Shown one piece after another: positions 17,348 through 26,399 of a stretch of 64,000 bases of DNA; position 1 is the first letter of the stretch, and every line of letters starts with the position of its first letter. Position numbers and translations under genes: made by a program. The notes under the pieces were generated by a model. That model ran no database searches. It had not been told where the DNA came from and saw only the letters and a program-made list of their open reading frames with translations. The DNA comes from Neobacillus dielmonensis (GTDB taxonomy: Bacteria > Bacillota > Bacilli > Bacillales > Cytobacillaceae). Location: contig NZ_HG942066.1 of NCBI RefSeq assembly GCF_000612665.1, positions 186,001 to 250,000 on the forward strand, in the 5' to 3' direction.

Positions 17348-17881
17348 TTATCCTTGTAATTGGGATAAATATCGCTCGGTAACGATTTTTCGATGGTGGG
17401 TTTCATGTCCGGCAATGATATAAGCAACGGCACGAGCTGTAACCTCCATGTCATTAGCAATACCAATGTTCGCCCACGCCGATTCTGGCATATTTTGTAC
17501 TAATGTAATGGTGGCGTTCCTTACGGCTGTAAAGTCATTGAGAATTTGCTCAAGGGACAGCTGTGCTGCTTGCGATCCTGAAACAAATTCAGTTTCGTCA
17601 AATCCAGCCAAAGGTGTCTGGTCGCCGCGGCCGATGCGGAGAAGACGATAGCTCATAATCCTTTCCGTATCAGTAATGTGGCTAAGCACCTCTTTAATGC
17701 TCCATTTATCTGGCGCATAACGGGAATTTGCGTCATCATCGGATATCCTTCCAAAGAGTGCGGTTACTTGTTTTAGATTTTCCTTTAATATTTCCAGCAG
17801 GTCACCTTCCGGGACTAACTGCACATATGGAACATAATACTGTGGATACTCATTTTCATTAGGACGATTTACCATTATCAA
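17348..17881 (-). CDS. DinB-family protein
   Basis: Protein of 177 residues with the four-helix DinB/YfiT fold. The putative metal-binding histidines are in the SHITDTE segment after WSIKEVL (about residue 68) and the GHETHH cluster near residue 159. These proteins act as metal-dependent thiol-S-transferases or hydrolases, but most members are uncharacterised. The start is TTG at 17881 about 6 bases after GGGAGG; an ATG at 17875 is the alternative. Confidence 0.85.
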   Translation of the reverse strand: MIMVNRPNENEYPQYYVPYVQLVPEGDLLEILKENLKQVTALFGRISDDDANSRYAPDKWSIKEVLSHITDTERIMSYRLLRIGRGDQTPLAGFDETEFVSGSQAAQLSLEQILNDFTAVRNATITLVQNMPESAWANIGIANDMEVTARAVAYIIAGHETHHRKIVTERYLSQLQG

Positions 17882-17944
17882 CTCTCGCCTCCCGTTTTGA
17901 TTCTTACACTTCTCATTCTAATTTTATTTATAAGAAATTTCCAT

Positions 17945-17978
17945 TAAAAAAGAGGCTGGCTCATGAGGAGCCGCCTCT
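17945..17978 (-). terminator. Intrinsic terminator of queT
   Basis: GAGGC-GGCTC / GAGCC-GCCTC stem with one bulge. On the minus strand a T-run follows. Confidence 0.8.
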
Positions 17979-17993
17979 TCCCTAAAACTGTTT

Positions 17994-18530
17994 TTATACG
18001 AGTTTATCAAAATGTACACGTCTATTAATTGCATACATAATCGGCATGCCAACTGCCATTACTACTAATTCCCCGACGGCCGTTGTTAACCAAGTAAATA
18101 AGTAGGGCAAATCAAAGGCCAGGTGGAGTTCGAGAGCAATCAAGAACATTGTAAAGGTAAAGACAATGGTATTTACCAGCATTCGGGCCCAGATGCCTTT
18201 AATAAAACGAGCACACAGAATCGTAATTAGTAAGGCAATGAGGGACTGACCAACCCCAAAGATAAGGTCATAGGCCTTCATTGGCGAAAAGAATAAATTG
18301 GTTAGAAAAACACCAAGGATAATTCCATATAGATATTTTTTATTGAAAACGATCAGATGGTTAAACATCTCCGATACACGGAACTGAACCTGGGTGAATC
18401 CAAACGGCTGTATCAGGGCCGATACAGCAATATACAATGCTGCGATAATCCCGTTCACCACAATCTCTTGTACTTTGTTGTGCGCTTTACCGGATGCATA
18501 TGGTGCACCCAATGTGTTATTTTTCTCCAT
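17994..18530 (-). CDS. queT: Queuosine-precursor transporter QueT
   Basis: Membrane protein of 178 residues with about five helices, of the QueT/DUF988 family. FRVSEMFNHLIVFNKKYLYG followed by an LGVFLTNLFFSP stretch is the family core. It is an ECF-type S component that imports preQ1 or a related queuine precursor. Above it lies a preQ1-I riboswitch whose tail covers the ribosome site, which fixes the assignment. AAGGAG lies 8 bases before the ATG at 18530; the GTG at 18536 is too near. Confidence 0.92.
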   Translation of the reverse strand: MEKNNTLGAPYASGKAHNKVQEIVVNGIIAALYIAVSALIQPFGFTQVQFRVSEMFNHLIVFNKKYLYGIILGVFLTNLFFSPMKAYDLIFGVGQSLIALLITILCARFIKGIWARMLVNTIVFTFTMFLIALELHLAFDLPYLFTWLTTAVGELVVMAVGMPIMYAINRRVHFDKLV

Positions 18531-18540
18531 ATTCACTTCT

Positions 18541-18576
18541 CCTTAGTTTTTTATAGTGGGAGGTTCTCGAACCACT
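18541..18576 (-). promoter_or_regulatory. preQ1-I riboswitch upstream of queT
   Basis: On the minus strand the stem AGTGG/CCACT encloses TTCGAGAACCTC. It is followed by the A-rich tail ATAAAAAACTAAGG, almost identical to the conserved tail of class I preQ1 aptamers. The tail runs straight into AAGGAG, so ligand binding should hide the ribosome site and shut off translation. Confidence 0.88.
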
Positions 18577-18819
18577 GTATTTAAGAAACCTGCAATCTAA
18601 TATATTAATATAAATGAAGTCTTTGGTCAATGACATTATTTTATAATTAATTTGCAAATAGTAAAAGTAGAATTTGCAGTAAATGGGCAAAATAGCCAAG
18701 TGGGAATCTAATCATCATATTTTTCAAAAGGAAATAAAAAACTTTAGGCACATTTATTGTCATATAGGATAGAATATGGTTATCTAAAATGTGATGAAGA
18801 AAGAAAAGAGGGAGTACAT

Positions 18820-20232
18820 ATGTCAAAACAACAAATAGGCGTGATTGGTTTGGCCGTAATGGGTAAGAACCTTGCCCTAAATATTGAAAGCCGTGGTTAT
18901 TCCGTGGCAGTATTTAACCGCTCATATGATAAGACAGAAGATTTTATGAATAACGAGGCAAAAGGCAAGAACTTTGCTGCTGCCAAAACCATTGAGGAAT
19001 TTGCAAATTCCTTAGAAAAACCACGAAAAATTTTAATCATGGTTAAAGCTGGTGCAGCAACTGATGCTACTATAGAACAGCTAAAGCCTTTCCTTGAAGA
19101 AGGGGATATCCTAATTGATGGTGGAAATACGTTCTTCCAGGATACGATGCGCCGTAACAAAGAGTTGGCGAATGCGGGCTTCCATTTCATCGGAACGGGG
19201 GTATCAGGAGGAGAAGAAGGCGCATTGAAAGGCCCTTCCATCATGCCTGGGGGACAAAAGGAAGCGTATGACCTTGTACAGCCAATCTTAGAAGCGATTT
19301 CTGCTAAAGTAAACGGTGACCCATGCTGTACCTATATTGGACCAAATGGTGCCGGACATTACGTTAAAATGGTTCACAATGGCATCGAATATGGTGATAT
19401 GCAATTAATTTGTGAAGCCTATTTTATCCTCAAAAATGTTCTTGGACTTAATGCGGAAGAGTTACATAGCGTTTTTGCCGAGTGGAATAAGGGTGAACTT
19501 GACAGCTATTTAATTGAAATTACTGCTGATATCTTTACCAAAATTGATGAGGAAACCGGAAAACCATTAGTTGACCTGATCCTGGATACAGCTGGCCAAA
19601 AAGGCACTGGTAAATGGACAAGCCAGAATTCATTGGATTTAGGTGTGCCGCTTCCGTTAATTACGGAGTCGGTATATGCCCGATTTATTTCAGCCATGAA
19701 AGAAGAGCGTGTGCGTGCCAGCAAGTTATTAAAAGGTCCGGAAGCTGCGGCGTTTGACGGAGACAAAAAGGAATTAATCGAAGCCGTTCGCAAGGCTCTG
19801 TATATGAGTAAAATTTGTTCTTATGCCCAAGGGTTTGCACAAATGCGTGCGGCATCTGAAGAGTATGACTGGAATCTTCGCTACGGCGACATTGCGATGA
19901 TTTTCAGGGGCGGTTGTATTATTCGCGCCCAATTCCTGCAAAAAATTAAAGATGCCTATGACCGTGATCCGGAAATAGCTAATCTTTTATTAGATCCTTA
20001 CTTCAAAGAAATTGTAGAATCTTATCAGTCAGCATTGCGTAAGGTGGTTGCGGTTTCGGTAGAGCGCGGAATTCCTGTACCTGCCTTTGCAAGTGCGATT
20101 TCTTACTATGACAGTTACCGTACTGAGACTTTGCCAGCTAACCTGCTGCAGGCACAGCGTGACTACTTTGGAGCGCACACGTACCAACGGACTGACAAAG
20201 AAGGCATCTTCCATACAAATTGGATGGAATAA
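18820..20232 (+). CDS. gnd: 6-phosphogluconate dehydrogenase, decarboxylating
   Basis: Oxidises 6-phosphogluconate to ribulose-5-phosphate, giving NADPH and CO2, in the oxidative pentose phosphate pathway; cytosolic. 470 residues, the normal length. Rossmann motif [19 protein letters not shown] after the second strand favours NADP. Substrate motifs include GVSGGEEGA, the [13 protein letters not shown] helix with catalytic Lys, and the C-terminal ISYYDSYR and [16 protein letters not shown] precedes the ATG at 18820; the frame is open upstream to 18757 without a ribosome site. Single-gene unit with its own terminator. Confidence 0.96.
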   Translation: MSKQQIGVIGLAVMGKNLALNIESRGYSVAVFNRSYDKTEDFMNNEAKGKNFAAAKTIEEFANSLEKPRKILIMVKAGAATDATIEQLKPFLEEGDILIDGGNTFFQDTMRRNKELANAGFHFIGTGVSGGEEGALKGPSIMPGGQKEAYDLVQPILEAISAKVNGDPCCTYIGPNGAGHYVKMVHNGIEYGDMQLICEAYFILKNVLGLNAEELHSVFAEWNKGELDSYLIEITADIFTKIDEETGKPLVDLILDTAGQKGTGKWTSQNSLDLGVPLPLITESVYARFISAMKEERVRASKLLKGPEAAAFDGDKKELIEAVRKALYMSKICSYAQGFAQMRAASEEYDWNLRYGDIAMIFRGGCIIRAQFLQKIKDAYDRDPEIANLLLDPYFKEIVESYQSALRKVVAVSVERGIPVPAFASAISYYDSYRTETLPANLLQAQRDYFGAHTYQRTDKEGIFHTNWME

Positions 20233-20243
20233 GGAGGTTTAAG

Positions 20244-20274
20244 AGTGCACTTTTGGGTGCACTTCTTTTTTTTT
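20244..20274 (+). terminator. Intrinsic terminator of gnd
   Basis: AGTGCAC/GTGCACT stem with a 6-base loop followed by TCTTTTTTTTT. Confidence 0.88.
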
Positions 20275-20285
20275 GACCAAATAAA

Positions 20286-20388
20286 TTACCTATCCAAAAC
20301 CCGTTTACTTTCCAAATACACTTATTTACTTTCCCAATATAGCTGGTTACTTTCCAAATGAACAAGTTTACTTTCCAAAATCCTTTGG
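20286..20388. repeat. Short-period tandem array A (core TTTACTTTCCAAAT)
   Basis: Five units start at 20286, 20305, 20326, 20347 and 20368, with spacings of 19, 21, 21 and 21. The core TTACTTTCCAAA is well kept and is followed by about 8 unlike bases per unit. The third unit has CCCAAT and the first has TTACCTATCC. It lies between the gnd terminator and the doxX terminator, outside any gene. Read on the minus strand, one frame is open with recurring WKV residues, but no ribosome site supports translation. Confidence 0.75.
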
Positions 20389-20420
20389 AGTAGTAATTTT
20401 GGTCATTGAGGGGCTAACAC

Positions 20421-20456
20421 AAAAAAGACGATTCGGATTTTCGAATCGTCTTTTTG
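20421..20456. terminator. Bidirectional terminator downstream of doxX
   Basis: Perfect 14-bp stem AAAAAGACGATTCG / CGAATCGTCTTTTT with a 6-base loop. Confidence 0.88.
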
Positions 20457-20469
20457 AAGATGGTGCAGT

Positions 20470-20982
20470 TTACAACGTTGCTTTATGCTTATCAACTCCG
20501 GCCTTCTTGTTGAACTTTCTGATGAACGGAATAAACCAGCGATCCAATCCGATTTTGCCGGCGTTGTAGCCCGCCGTTAAGATGATAAAACCTAGGAAGA
20601 TATCTCTAGGGTTATGGGATACTGTCCCTGCAAGGAAGAAGGCGAAGTTCATCACTAAACCGAAGAACATGGCAGCGGTGGTCAGGCAGCCTAGGATTAA
20701 GCCAAGGCCTATTAAGAGTTCTCCCCAAGGAACAATAAAGTTAAACAGGTCAACGTTTGGCAGAGCGAAACCGTCTAGAAATTTTACATACCATCCAAAC
20801 AGGACATCGCCTTCAGGACCTTTTACCGGGTTGGCAATTGCTCCCTTCAGGTAACCGGCAGCGTCGAAGCCGCCTGTAAGTTTATGAAAACCAGCAGTGA
20901 ACCAGGAATACCCCAAATATAAACGCAATACCGTTAGAATGACAGCAGCGATTTTGTTTTCCCGTAAAAACTTATTAAACAT
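20470..20982 (-). CDS. DoxX-family membrane protein
   Basis: Protein of 170 residues with four hydrophobic segments (about 12-31, 80-98, 103-122 and 126-144). RLYLGYSWFTAGFHKLTG and WGELLIGLGLILG are the usual DoxX landmarks. Related proteins are linked to thiosulfate:quinone reduction or to oxidative-stress membrane complexes. The role here is unknown. GGGTGGA lies before the ATG. Divergent from the subtilase gene across 351 bases. Confidence 0.85.
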   Translation of the reverse strand: MFNKFLRENKIAAVILTVLRLYLGYSWFTAGFHKLTGGFDAAGYLKGAIANPVKGPEGDVLFGWYVKFLDGFALPNVDLFNFIVPWGELLIGLGLILGCLTTAAMFFGLVMNFAFFLAGTVSHNPRDIFLGFIILTAGYNAGKIGLDRWFIPFIRKFNKKAGVDKHKATL

Positions 20983-21333
20983 TTTAATTCCACCCTTCTA
21001 CCTTTTTTGTTTCTCTTTACACTTCTAATATATGGAATTTTTCTGTAAAAAACTTGGGAATAGGGATATGTTCATAGTTTATTCGAAATGTTTTGACTTA
21101 ATGGTGAACTATAGTAATAGTGGGGTTTTTTTAGAAACAAACAATGAATTAATGTGTAATTCTCAAGGTCATTAAGTAGGATTTTTTTTAATGGATATAA
21201 CGCCTCTACTTAAGCTACATAAGATTTTCCCAACCATTCCCCAGCACAATACTATTGATTTACCAGAAAAATGGAAATAAACTCATAATTACAACCGATC
21301 GGCTTGATAAATAAAAGGGGTGGAGGAAATTAT
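20983..21333. other. Intergenic region between doxX and the subtilase gene
   Basis: AT-rich divergent region. A TTGACT at about 21093 could be a -35 for the plus strand, but no good -10 lies at the right distance. I see no further repeat, RNA or short gene. Confidence 0.35.
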
Positions 21334-22599
21334 ATGAAAAAATTAAAATGGCTTGGATCTGGAATCCTCGCTGTAACCATGGGTGCATCTTTGTTTGCAG
21401 CAGGCGCTTTTGGTCAGGCGGCAGCTCCTGATGAGTCTTATCGCGTTATCATTAAAGGTCCAGGTTCAGAAATGGCAAAGGCAAAACATAATGTGAGCGC
21501 CCGCTGGGATTTTGGGGCAGAAGGATTTACATCTACGGTTAATTCCGCTCAATACCAAGCCTTATTGAAAAATAAGAATTTAGAGATTACTAGAGTTCCA
21601 GAGGTGCAGCTTGATAGTCTGGAAAACCGATCTGCAGGCAAAGCCGGCACAAAAGCAGCATCCCTTCCTGCAGACCGTACCCCTTGGGGAATTGAAGCCA
21701 TCTATAATGACCCATTGATTACAAGTACGTCTGGCGGGACAGGAATCAAGGTGGCCGTTTTAGATACAGGTGTTTATATTAATCACTATGACTTGGCTGG
21801 AAGTGCTGAGCAATGTAAAGATTTTACACGTATTACCACATCCATGGTCAATGGGTCGTGCACGGATAAAAACGGTCACGGTACCCATGTAGCCGGAACG
21901 GCACTTGCGCATGGCGCTTCAGACGGGCTGGGAGTATATGGCGTAGCACCCCAAGCAAAGCTTTGGGCATATAAGGTGCTAAATGACAGAGGCTCGGGAT
22001 ATTCTGATGATATTGCCGGAGCAATCCGACATGTGGCAGATGAAGCTGCCAGAACTGGCTCAAAGGTTGTTATATCCATGTCACTAGGTTCTAGTGCCAA
22101 AGATAGTATGATTTCGAGCGCAGTGGATTATGCATATGGCAAGGGCGTGCTAATCGTAGCGGCAGCAGGCAATGATGGATATGCAGATAATACAATTGGC
22201 TATCCGGGTGCTTTGGTGAATGCTGTTGCAGTAGCTGCTTTAGAGAATGTTCAGCAAAACGGAACCTATCGTGTAGCCGATTTTTCTTCGCGGGGTAATT
22301 CGGCAAGTGATGGTGATTATGTCATTCAGGAACGTGACGTAGAGATTTCTGCACCAGGACGCGACATCCTATCAACATGGTACGATGGCAATTACAATAC
22401 TATTAGCGGAACTTCCATGGCCACTCCTCACGTTTCCGGTTTAGCAGCCAAAATTTGGTCAGAGAACCCCTCATGGACCAATACACAGCTTCGGGCTGAG
22501 TTACAAAGAAGGGCGAAACTATACGATATTAAAGGTGGGTATGGTGCCACAACTGGTGATGACAATGCATCCGGATTCGGATTTGCAAGGGTAAAATAA
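21334..22599 (+). CDS. Secreted subtilisin-like serine protease (S8)
   Basis: Exported protease of 421 residues: signal peptide about 1-28 (ending AFGQA), an inhibitor-like propeptide to about residue 112, then the catalytic domain. The triad is D144 in VLDTGV, H182 in NGHGTHVAG and S361 in GTSMATPHVSG. The oxyanion Asn is N280 in AAAGN. Two cysteines, C161 and C176, are close enough to form a disulfide, unlike classical subtilisins, which have none. TGGAGG precedes ATG 21334; the upstream in-frame ATG at 21304 lacks such a site. A terminator follows. Confidence 0.93.
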   Translation: MKKLKWLGSGILAVTMGASLFAAGAFGQAAAPDESYRVIIKGPGSEMAKAKHNVSARWDFGAEGFTSTVNSAQYQALLKNKNLEITRVPEVQLDSLENRSAGKAGTKAASLPADRTPWGIEAIYNDPLITSTSGGTGIKVAVLDTGVYINHYDLAGSAEQCKDFTRITTSMVNGSCTDKNGHGTHVAGTALAHGASDGLGVYGVAPQAKLWAYKVLNDRGSGYSDDIAGAIRHVADEAARTGSKVVISMSLGSSAKDSMISSAVDYAYGKGVLIVAAAGNDGYADNTIGYPGALVNAVAVAALENVQQNGTYRVADFSSRGNSASDGDYVIQERDVEISAPGRDILSTWYDGNYNTISGTSMATPHVSGLAAKIWSENPSWTNTQLRAELQRRAKLYDIKGGYGATTGDDNASGFGFARVK

Positions 22600-22602
22600 C
22601 AA

Positions 22603-22640
22603 TAGAAAAAGCCATCAGTCCTCATTGATGGCTTTTTCCA
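22603..22640 (+). terminator. Intrinsic terminator of the subtilase gene
   Basis: AAAAAGCCATCA / TGATGGCTTTTT stem with a short loop. Confidence 0.88.
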
Positions 22641-22728
22641 TTGTTTCAAAAGATATGTGAAGAGACACTGCCTTACATGTTTAGAGAAAAAATAGCAAAT
22701 AATAGGAAACATAGAAAGGGGATAGTGC

Positions 22729-22887
22729 ATGGTTAAAAATGAAAATCAACAGGACCTTCTCGTACAGCCGTTAATGTCTACAGGAACAACGGAAGCGGGC
22801 TTTGATGCACAAGACCATAATAGCCAAACACAAGCCAGTAAACCTAAAATTGGAGAGGTTATCGTCGGAGAGCGTAACGAGGATTAA
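22729..22887 (+). CDS. Short hydrophilic protein, 52 residues, unknown
   Basis: ATG at 22729 with AAAGGGG upstream; stop at 22885. The product is rich in Gln, Asn, Glu and Thr, has no hydrophobic segment and ends GERNED. It is followed 46 bases later by a second short ORF of similar character. Size and composition recall small spore proteins of Bacillaceae, but I cannot match it to a named family. Only the ribosome site and the paired layout support it. Confidence 0.5.
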   Translation: MVKNENQQDLLVQPLMSTGTTEAGFDAQDHNSQTQASKPKIGEVIVGERNED

Positions 22888-22933
22888 AGGCCTTAACCCA
22901 CGAATCAAAAATACTTGCTAAGGAGCTAATATT

Positions 22934-23077
22934 ATGAAAACTAAAGATAATTTTTCAAGAGGAGCTAAAGTGACAAAGGATAATCAAATCATGGGAACAC
23001 CGAATAGCAAAAGCAAGAATGGAACAGGTGATTCACCTAACGATAATATCGGAGGAAAAACGCATCCCAATCGTTAG
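22934..23077 (+). CDS. Short hydrophilic basic protein, 47 residues, unknown
   Basis: ATG at 22934, preceded by AAGGAG at 22919-22924; stop at 23075. The sequence is Lys/Asn/Gly/Ser-rich (it starts MKTKDNFSRGAK and ends GGKTHPNR), without hydrophobic stretches. It could be a small acid-soluble-type or other spore protein, but no family signature is visible. It probably shares a transcript with the 52-residue ORF. Confidence 0.5.
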   Translation: MKTKDNFSRGAKVTKDNQIMGTPNSKSKNGTGDSPNDNIGGKTHPNR

Positions 23078-23099
23078 AACACAGAACACGTCCTTGATT

Positions 23100-23133
23100 C
23101 AAAAAAAAGCTGACTCTTACGCGAGTCAGCTTG
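23100..23133 (-). terminator. Intrinsic terminator of the MATE gene
   Basis: AAGCTGACTC/GAGTCAGCTT stem with an A-run on the left, so it acts on the minus strand. Confidence 0.85.
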
Positions 23134-23168
23134 AGTATAATTTGAAATTTCTGTTGAAAGCTGGTTAT

Positions 23169-24557
23169 TTATGCCGGAACTCGAACTTTACTTAACCGTT
23201 CCCATGGCTTCATGAGCCAGCGTCTTAATGCAAAGCAGCCTCTTAACCACTCGTCAGCTCCTTGCGCCAGCCAAACTCCCAATAGTCCAAGTCCAAGATG
23301 GATACCGAGCAAGTAACTTAAAGATACGGCAATTCCCCACATGGAAATGATTCCAATGACTACGGGGAATCGGACATCCCCGGCTGATTTTAACGACCCC
23401 ATAAACACGATATTAGCCGCCCTTCCCGGCTCAACAAACACGATGGCCCATAGCACTGGGAGCCCAACCGCAATAATCCGTGGATCGCTTGTGAAGGTTT
23501 CCAGCAGCGGGGAACCTATCAAGGCAATAATTAATGCAGTAGTGGTCGAAGCAGCTATAGCAATTTTAAATGTACGAAGCCCGCGGCGTAGAGCACGGTC
23601 ATATTGCTTCGCCCCAATATAACGGGCTACTAGCAGCTGTGTCCCTTGTGCAATGGCAACAGTAATCAAAAAACAAAGCATGTTGATATTTAATACATAT
23701 ACACGGGCAGCAAGGGAAGCGGTACCGAGTGATACGACAAAACTGGTAATGACCAACTGTGACAATTGATAAGATAAATTTTCCCCTGCGGATGGAATTC
23801 CAATCGCCAGCAGTCCTTTAATATCCTCTTTTTTTGCTTTCATAACATCCTTTAATGTTAGGCTTAAGGACAGGCGGTTATAGACAAAATAGAGCAGGGC
23901 GCCTACCGCAAACGCCCGCGCTATCATAATACTCCATGAAACGCCTTGTACGCCTGTAACAGGCAAGCCAAAGATACCGGACAAGGCAATGATGTTGCCT
24001 GTCACACTGATCAGGTCCATGGCCAATGTAACAAACATCGATTCCTTCGTGTACCCATAACTGCGAAGGACAGAGCTTAATGCGAGTGACAAGGATTCGA
24101 AGAATAAAGAAATCCCGCATATTTTTACAAAAGTATGCCCATATTCAAATACTTTTCCTTCAACATCAAATAATGATAATAGATGTCCGCCGAAAACAAA
24201 GATGAAGGCGGCGACAATAATCCCAAACCAAAAATTCAAACCAAATACAGAACGGGATAAATCTCTGGCTTTTTTTAACTGGCCTGCTCCTAGATTTTGG
24301 CTCACCAGTACCGTGGCGCCAATGGAAGTCACGTTAAATACCAAAATAAATAAGTTCAAAAGCTGGTTTGCCACGCCAACACCTGCGGCTGCATCATCCG
24401 AGTAGTGGCCAAGCATGAAAGTGGCAATAATTCCAACCCCCATGTGGAGCGTCAATTCAATAAATAATGGCCAAGAAATACTGAAAAGAGACTGTTCCTG
24501 AAAGGTGCTGTTCGTTTTTTCCAATGGTGTAAGACACCTCTTCTCTATTAAGTTCAT
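23169..24557 (-). CDS. MATE-family efflux transporter
   Basis: Cation-coupled multidrug or metabolite exporter of 462 residues with 12 hydrophobic segments in two homologous halves. The first half has WPLFIELTLHMGVGII and AAGVGVANQLLNLF; the second has IGIPSAGENLSYQLSQL and an AQGTQLLVARYIGA stretch, both typical of MatE domains. A ribosome site AAGGAG lies 14 bases from the ATG at 24557, which is rather far, so the true start could be slightly inside. No neighbouring regulator. Confidence 0.9.
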   Translation of the reverse strand: MNLIEKRCLTPLEKTNSTFQEQSLFSISWPLFIELTLHMGVGIIATFMLGHYSDDAAAGVGVANQLLNLFILVFNVTSIGATVLVSQNLGAGQLKKARDLSRSVFGLNFWFGIIVAAFIFVFGGHLLSLFDVEGKVFEYGHTFVKICGISLFFESLSLALSSVLRSYGYTKESMFVTLAMDLISVTGNIIALSGIFGLPVTGVQGVSWSIMIARAFAVGALLYFVYNRLSLSLTLKDVMKAKKEDIKGLLAIGIPSAGENLSYQLSQLVITSFVVSLGTASLAARVYVLNINMLCFLITVAIAQGTQLLVARYIGAKQYDRALRRGLRTFKIAIAASTTTALIIALIGSPLLETFTSDPRIIAVGLPVLWAIVFVEPGRAANIVFMGSLKSAGDVRFPVVIGIISMWGIAVSLSYLLGIHLGLGLLGVWLAQGADEWLRGCFALRRWLMKPWERLSKVRVPA

Positions 24558-24616
24558 AAGCTACATTTTACTCCTTTTTAAAAATTTGATAAATAGAAAA
24601 TATCCCTTTCCACGCA

Positions 24617-24648
24617 TAAAAAAATACCTGCCAAAGGACAGCAGGTAT
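24617..24648 (-). terminator. Intrinsic terminator
   Basis: ATACCTG/CAGGTAT stem, A-run on the left; acts on the minus strand for the gene at 24664-25053. Confidence 0.75.
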
Positions 24649-24663
24649 CATCGTTATATTCAT

Positions 24664-25053
24664 TTATAATCCCCATTTTAATGAGATGGTGAGACTGCAG
24701 CAGTCATTTGGGCTGCCGGGCCCAGTCTTTGTTGTGAGGATGAAATTCACACCGCTTGGGGTATATTTTGTTAAAACCGGCACATGTAGGCCAATCGACT
24801 TCATGAGTTGGTTGACTTCATTTTGCTTTCCTTGCTGGGCAGCATTCATCAGCCTGCGGGCAAATTGCGGGTTAGCTAATCGTGAGAGCAGGAGGCTGCC
24901 TTGTTCCATTAATTGATGAAAAGATTGAATTGAACTTTGAAATAAGGATATGTCCGCTGGCGGATAAGTACGATATGCCGGCCAACCAAAAACGGAATGG
25001 CCATAGGGCGGGACTGGAGCCATTTCCGGATAGTGAAAAGGGCTATAGTACAT
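24664..25053 (-). CDS. Conserved-type hypothetical protein, 129 residues (possibly sporulation-related)
   Basis: The N terminus is rich in Tyr and Pro (MYYSPFHYPEMAPVPPYG), followed by a helical segment around FARRLMNAAQQGKQNEVNQL and a beta-rich C-terminal part with PSGVNFIL and NDCCSLTISL. This layout is seen in several uncharacterised Bacillaceae proteins. AAGGAG lies 7 bases before ATG 25053; the longer frame to 25080 has no ribosome site. Function unknown; a coat or sporulation role is only a guess from composition. Confidence 0.65.
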   Translation of the reverse strand: MYYSPFHYPEMAPVPPYGHSVFGWPAYRTYPPADISLFQSSIQSFHQLMEQGSLLLSRLANPQFARRLMNAAQQGKQNEVNQLMKSIGLHVPVLTKYTPSGVNFILTTKTGPGSPNDCCSLTISLKWGL

Positions 25054-25121
25054 GATGATTCTCCTTCCATATGAAAGCACAAGGCACTATACGGTATGCT
25101 TTTGGCAGTTGTTTGGTGATA

Positions 25122-25147
25122 GAAAAACCAGGGGGAGACCCCTGGTT
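25122..25147 (-). terminator. Intrinsic terminator of the DUF4097 gene
   Basis: AACCAGGGG/CCCCTGGTT stem; on the minus strand it runs into TTTTTC. Confidence 0.75.
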
Positions 25148-25157
25148 GAGCTTCTAC

Positions 25158-26015
25158 TTAAAAGATATGAATATTTCCGCTAGAGACATCCAAGTTCAGT
25201 TTATATTTGCCAGAGCCGTGTTTTCCCTTTAAGTGGTTGTTGGAGGACTCTTTTTCGGACAAAGGAAAATCACAGGAGATGTTTCCACTGCTTATATCGC
25301 TTTCCAGCGTAAAATCAGCATTTTTAGGCAGATCTACATTAACCTTGCCAGAACTGACATCCATGGTAACGGAATCTGTTAATTGATCCATTTGAATGGT
25401 AAACAATCCTGAGGCTACATCAGCCTTGACGGCCCCTTTATAGTGCTTGATATCTAGCTTGCCTGAACTGACATCAAAGGTGCCGGAGTTTGCTTTAATG
25501 GTATCGAGTTTAACAGCTCCTGAAGAGACATCCTGTTGCAATTGGTTCACTTCAAGGTTCTTTAAATCCATTCGTCCCGAACCGATCTCGACAGTTACAT
25601 GATCCAATTTCATTGGGGCACTCTCCGGACCGAAGAATTGCAGACTTCCTGAACCTAACTCAATGTCCATATCACCTTTGTAGTTTGCTGGAATGTAGAT
25701 GGTCAGTTTGCTCTTTGAAGGACCCCAGTTGAACCAATCAAACCAGTTGTTTTTCAAATGAATTTCAACTGCATCACCCGTATCTTTTACTTGCAGCTTT
25801 TGTTTGCCATTGTACACAGCTTTTACGTTTGACCGTTTTTCAGGAATAATGGTCGTAGATGCGCTTGATACATCTAACGTAATGGTTTGTGTATCGGTGG
25901 ATATTTCAGCCTGCCCGTTTGCCCGCTTTGCATTCCATAGGTCAAAATGGATCGGCGGGTTAACAATAATATATAGTCCAGTAATAACCAACAGTAAAAT
26001 CAAAATCCTCTTCAT
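25158..26015 (-). CDS. DUF4097 beta-repeat protein, LiaG-like
   Basis: Membrane-anchored protein of 285 residues. An N-terminal helix (about 3-20) precedes an extracytoplasmic domain built of repeated short strands with the recurring DVSSG or IGSGR motif (at least seven copies), a right-handed beta-roll pattern. B. subtilis LiaG, in the cell-envelope stress operon, has this layout. No liaI, liaH, liaF or liaRS homologue is adjacent, so the name stays tentative. GGGAGAG lies before ATG 26015; the frame to 26081 has no better start. Confidence 0.8.
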   Translation of the reverse strand: MKRILILLLVITGLYIIVNPPIHFDLWNAKRANGQAEISTDTQTITLDVSSASTTIIPEKRSNVKAVYNGKQKLQVKDTGDAVEIHLKNNWFDWFNWGPSKSKLTIYIPANYKGDMDIELGSGSLQFFGPESAPMKLDHVTVEIGSGRMDLKNLEVNQLQQDVSSGAVKLDTIKANSGTFDVSSGKLDIKHYKGAVKADVASGLFTIQMDQLTDSVTMDVSSGKVNVDLPKNADFTLESDISSGNISCDFPLSEKESSNNHLKGKHGSGKYKLNLDVSSGNIHIF

Positions 26016-26399
26016 AAGGACTCTCCCTTCTTGTATCTTGCTTCTACATAAAGGATACAAAATCCTCCACCTTTCCTCCATGTACCCGAGTTTTATCTTC
26101 TTCTAAGACTTGAGATGTATTTGGCGCATAATAGGGCGAATAGGAAAATCAAATTGATTAATTGGTGAAAAAAAGGCATTGCTCACATAGTTTTTATTGG
26201 ATAAGTGTTTTACAATAAAATAGGGCTTGGAAAATGCATCAGTTTTAAGTCCAAGCTACTTAAATCTACAGGTATGCTTGGTTCATCAATCTGGCTGATT
26301 AGCAGCCGCACCCAGCGGACTTTAACGCTAGGGGCATTGCCCCGAGCTAAATAACCTATTGTCTATCAATTTATTAAAATACATGAAGAGGTGCCTCGA
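26016..26399 (+). other. Intergenic region with structured leader before the BASS transporter
   Basis: The right half folds well on the plus strand. GGCTTGGA at 26224-26231 pairs with TCCAAGCT at 26250-26257, CCGC at 26306-26309 with GCGG at 26315-26318, and GGGGC at 26331-26335 with GCCCC at 26339-26343. It is GC-richer than its surroundings and ends about 55 bases before the start codon. It could be a regulatory leader, but it fits no riboswitch consensus I know. There is no short gene here. Confidence 0.45.

Noticed and set aside
25158-26015. A lia-type envelope-stress operon around the LiaG-like gene
   Set aside because: No liaI, liaH, liaF, liaR or liaS homologue flanks it.
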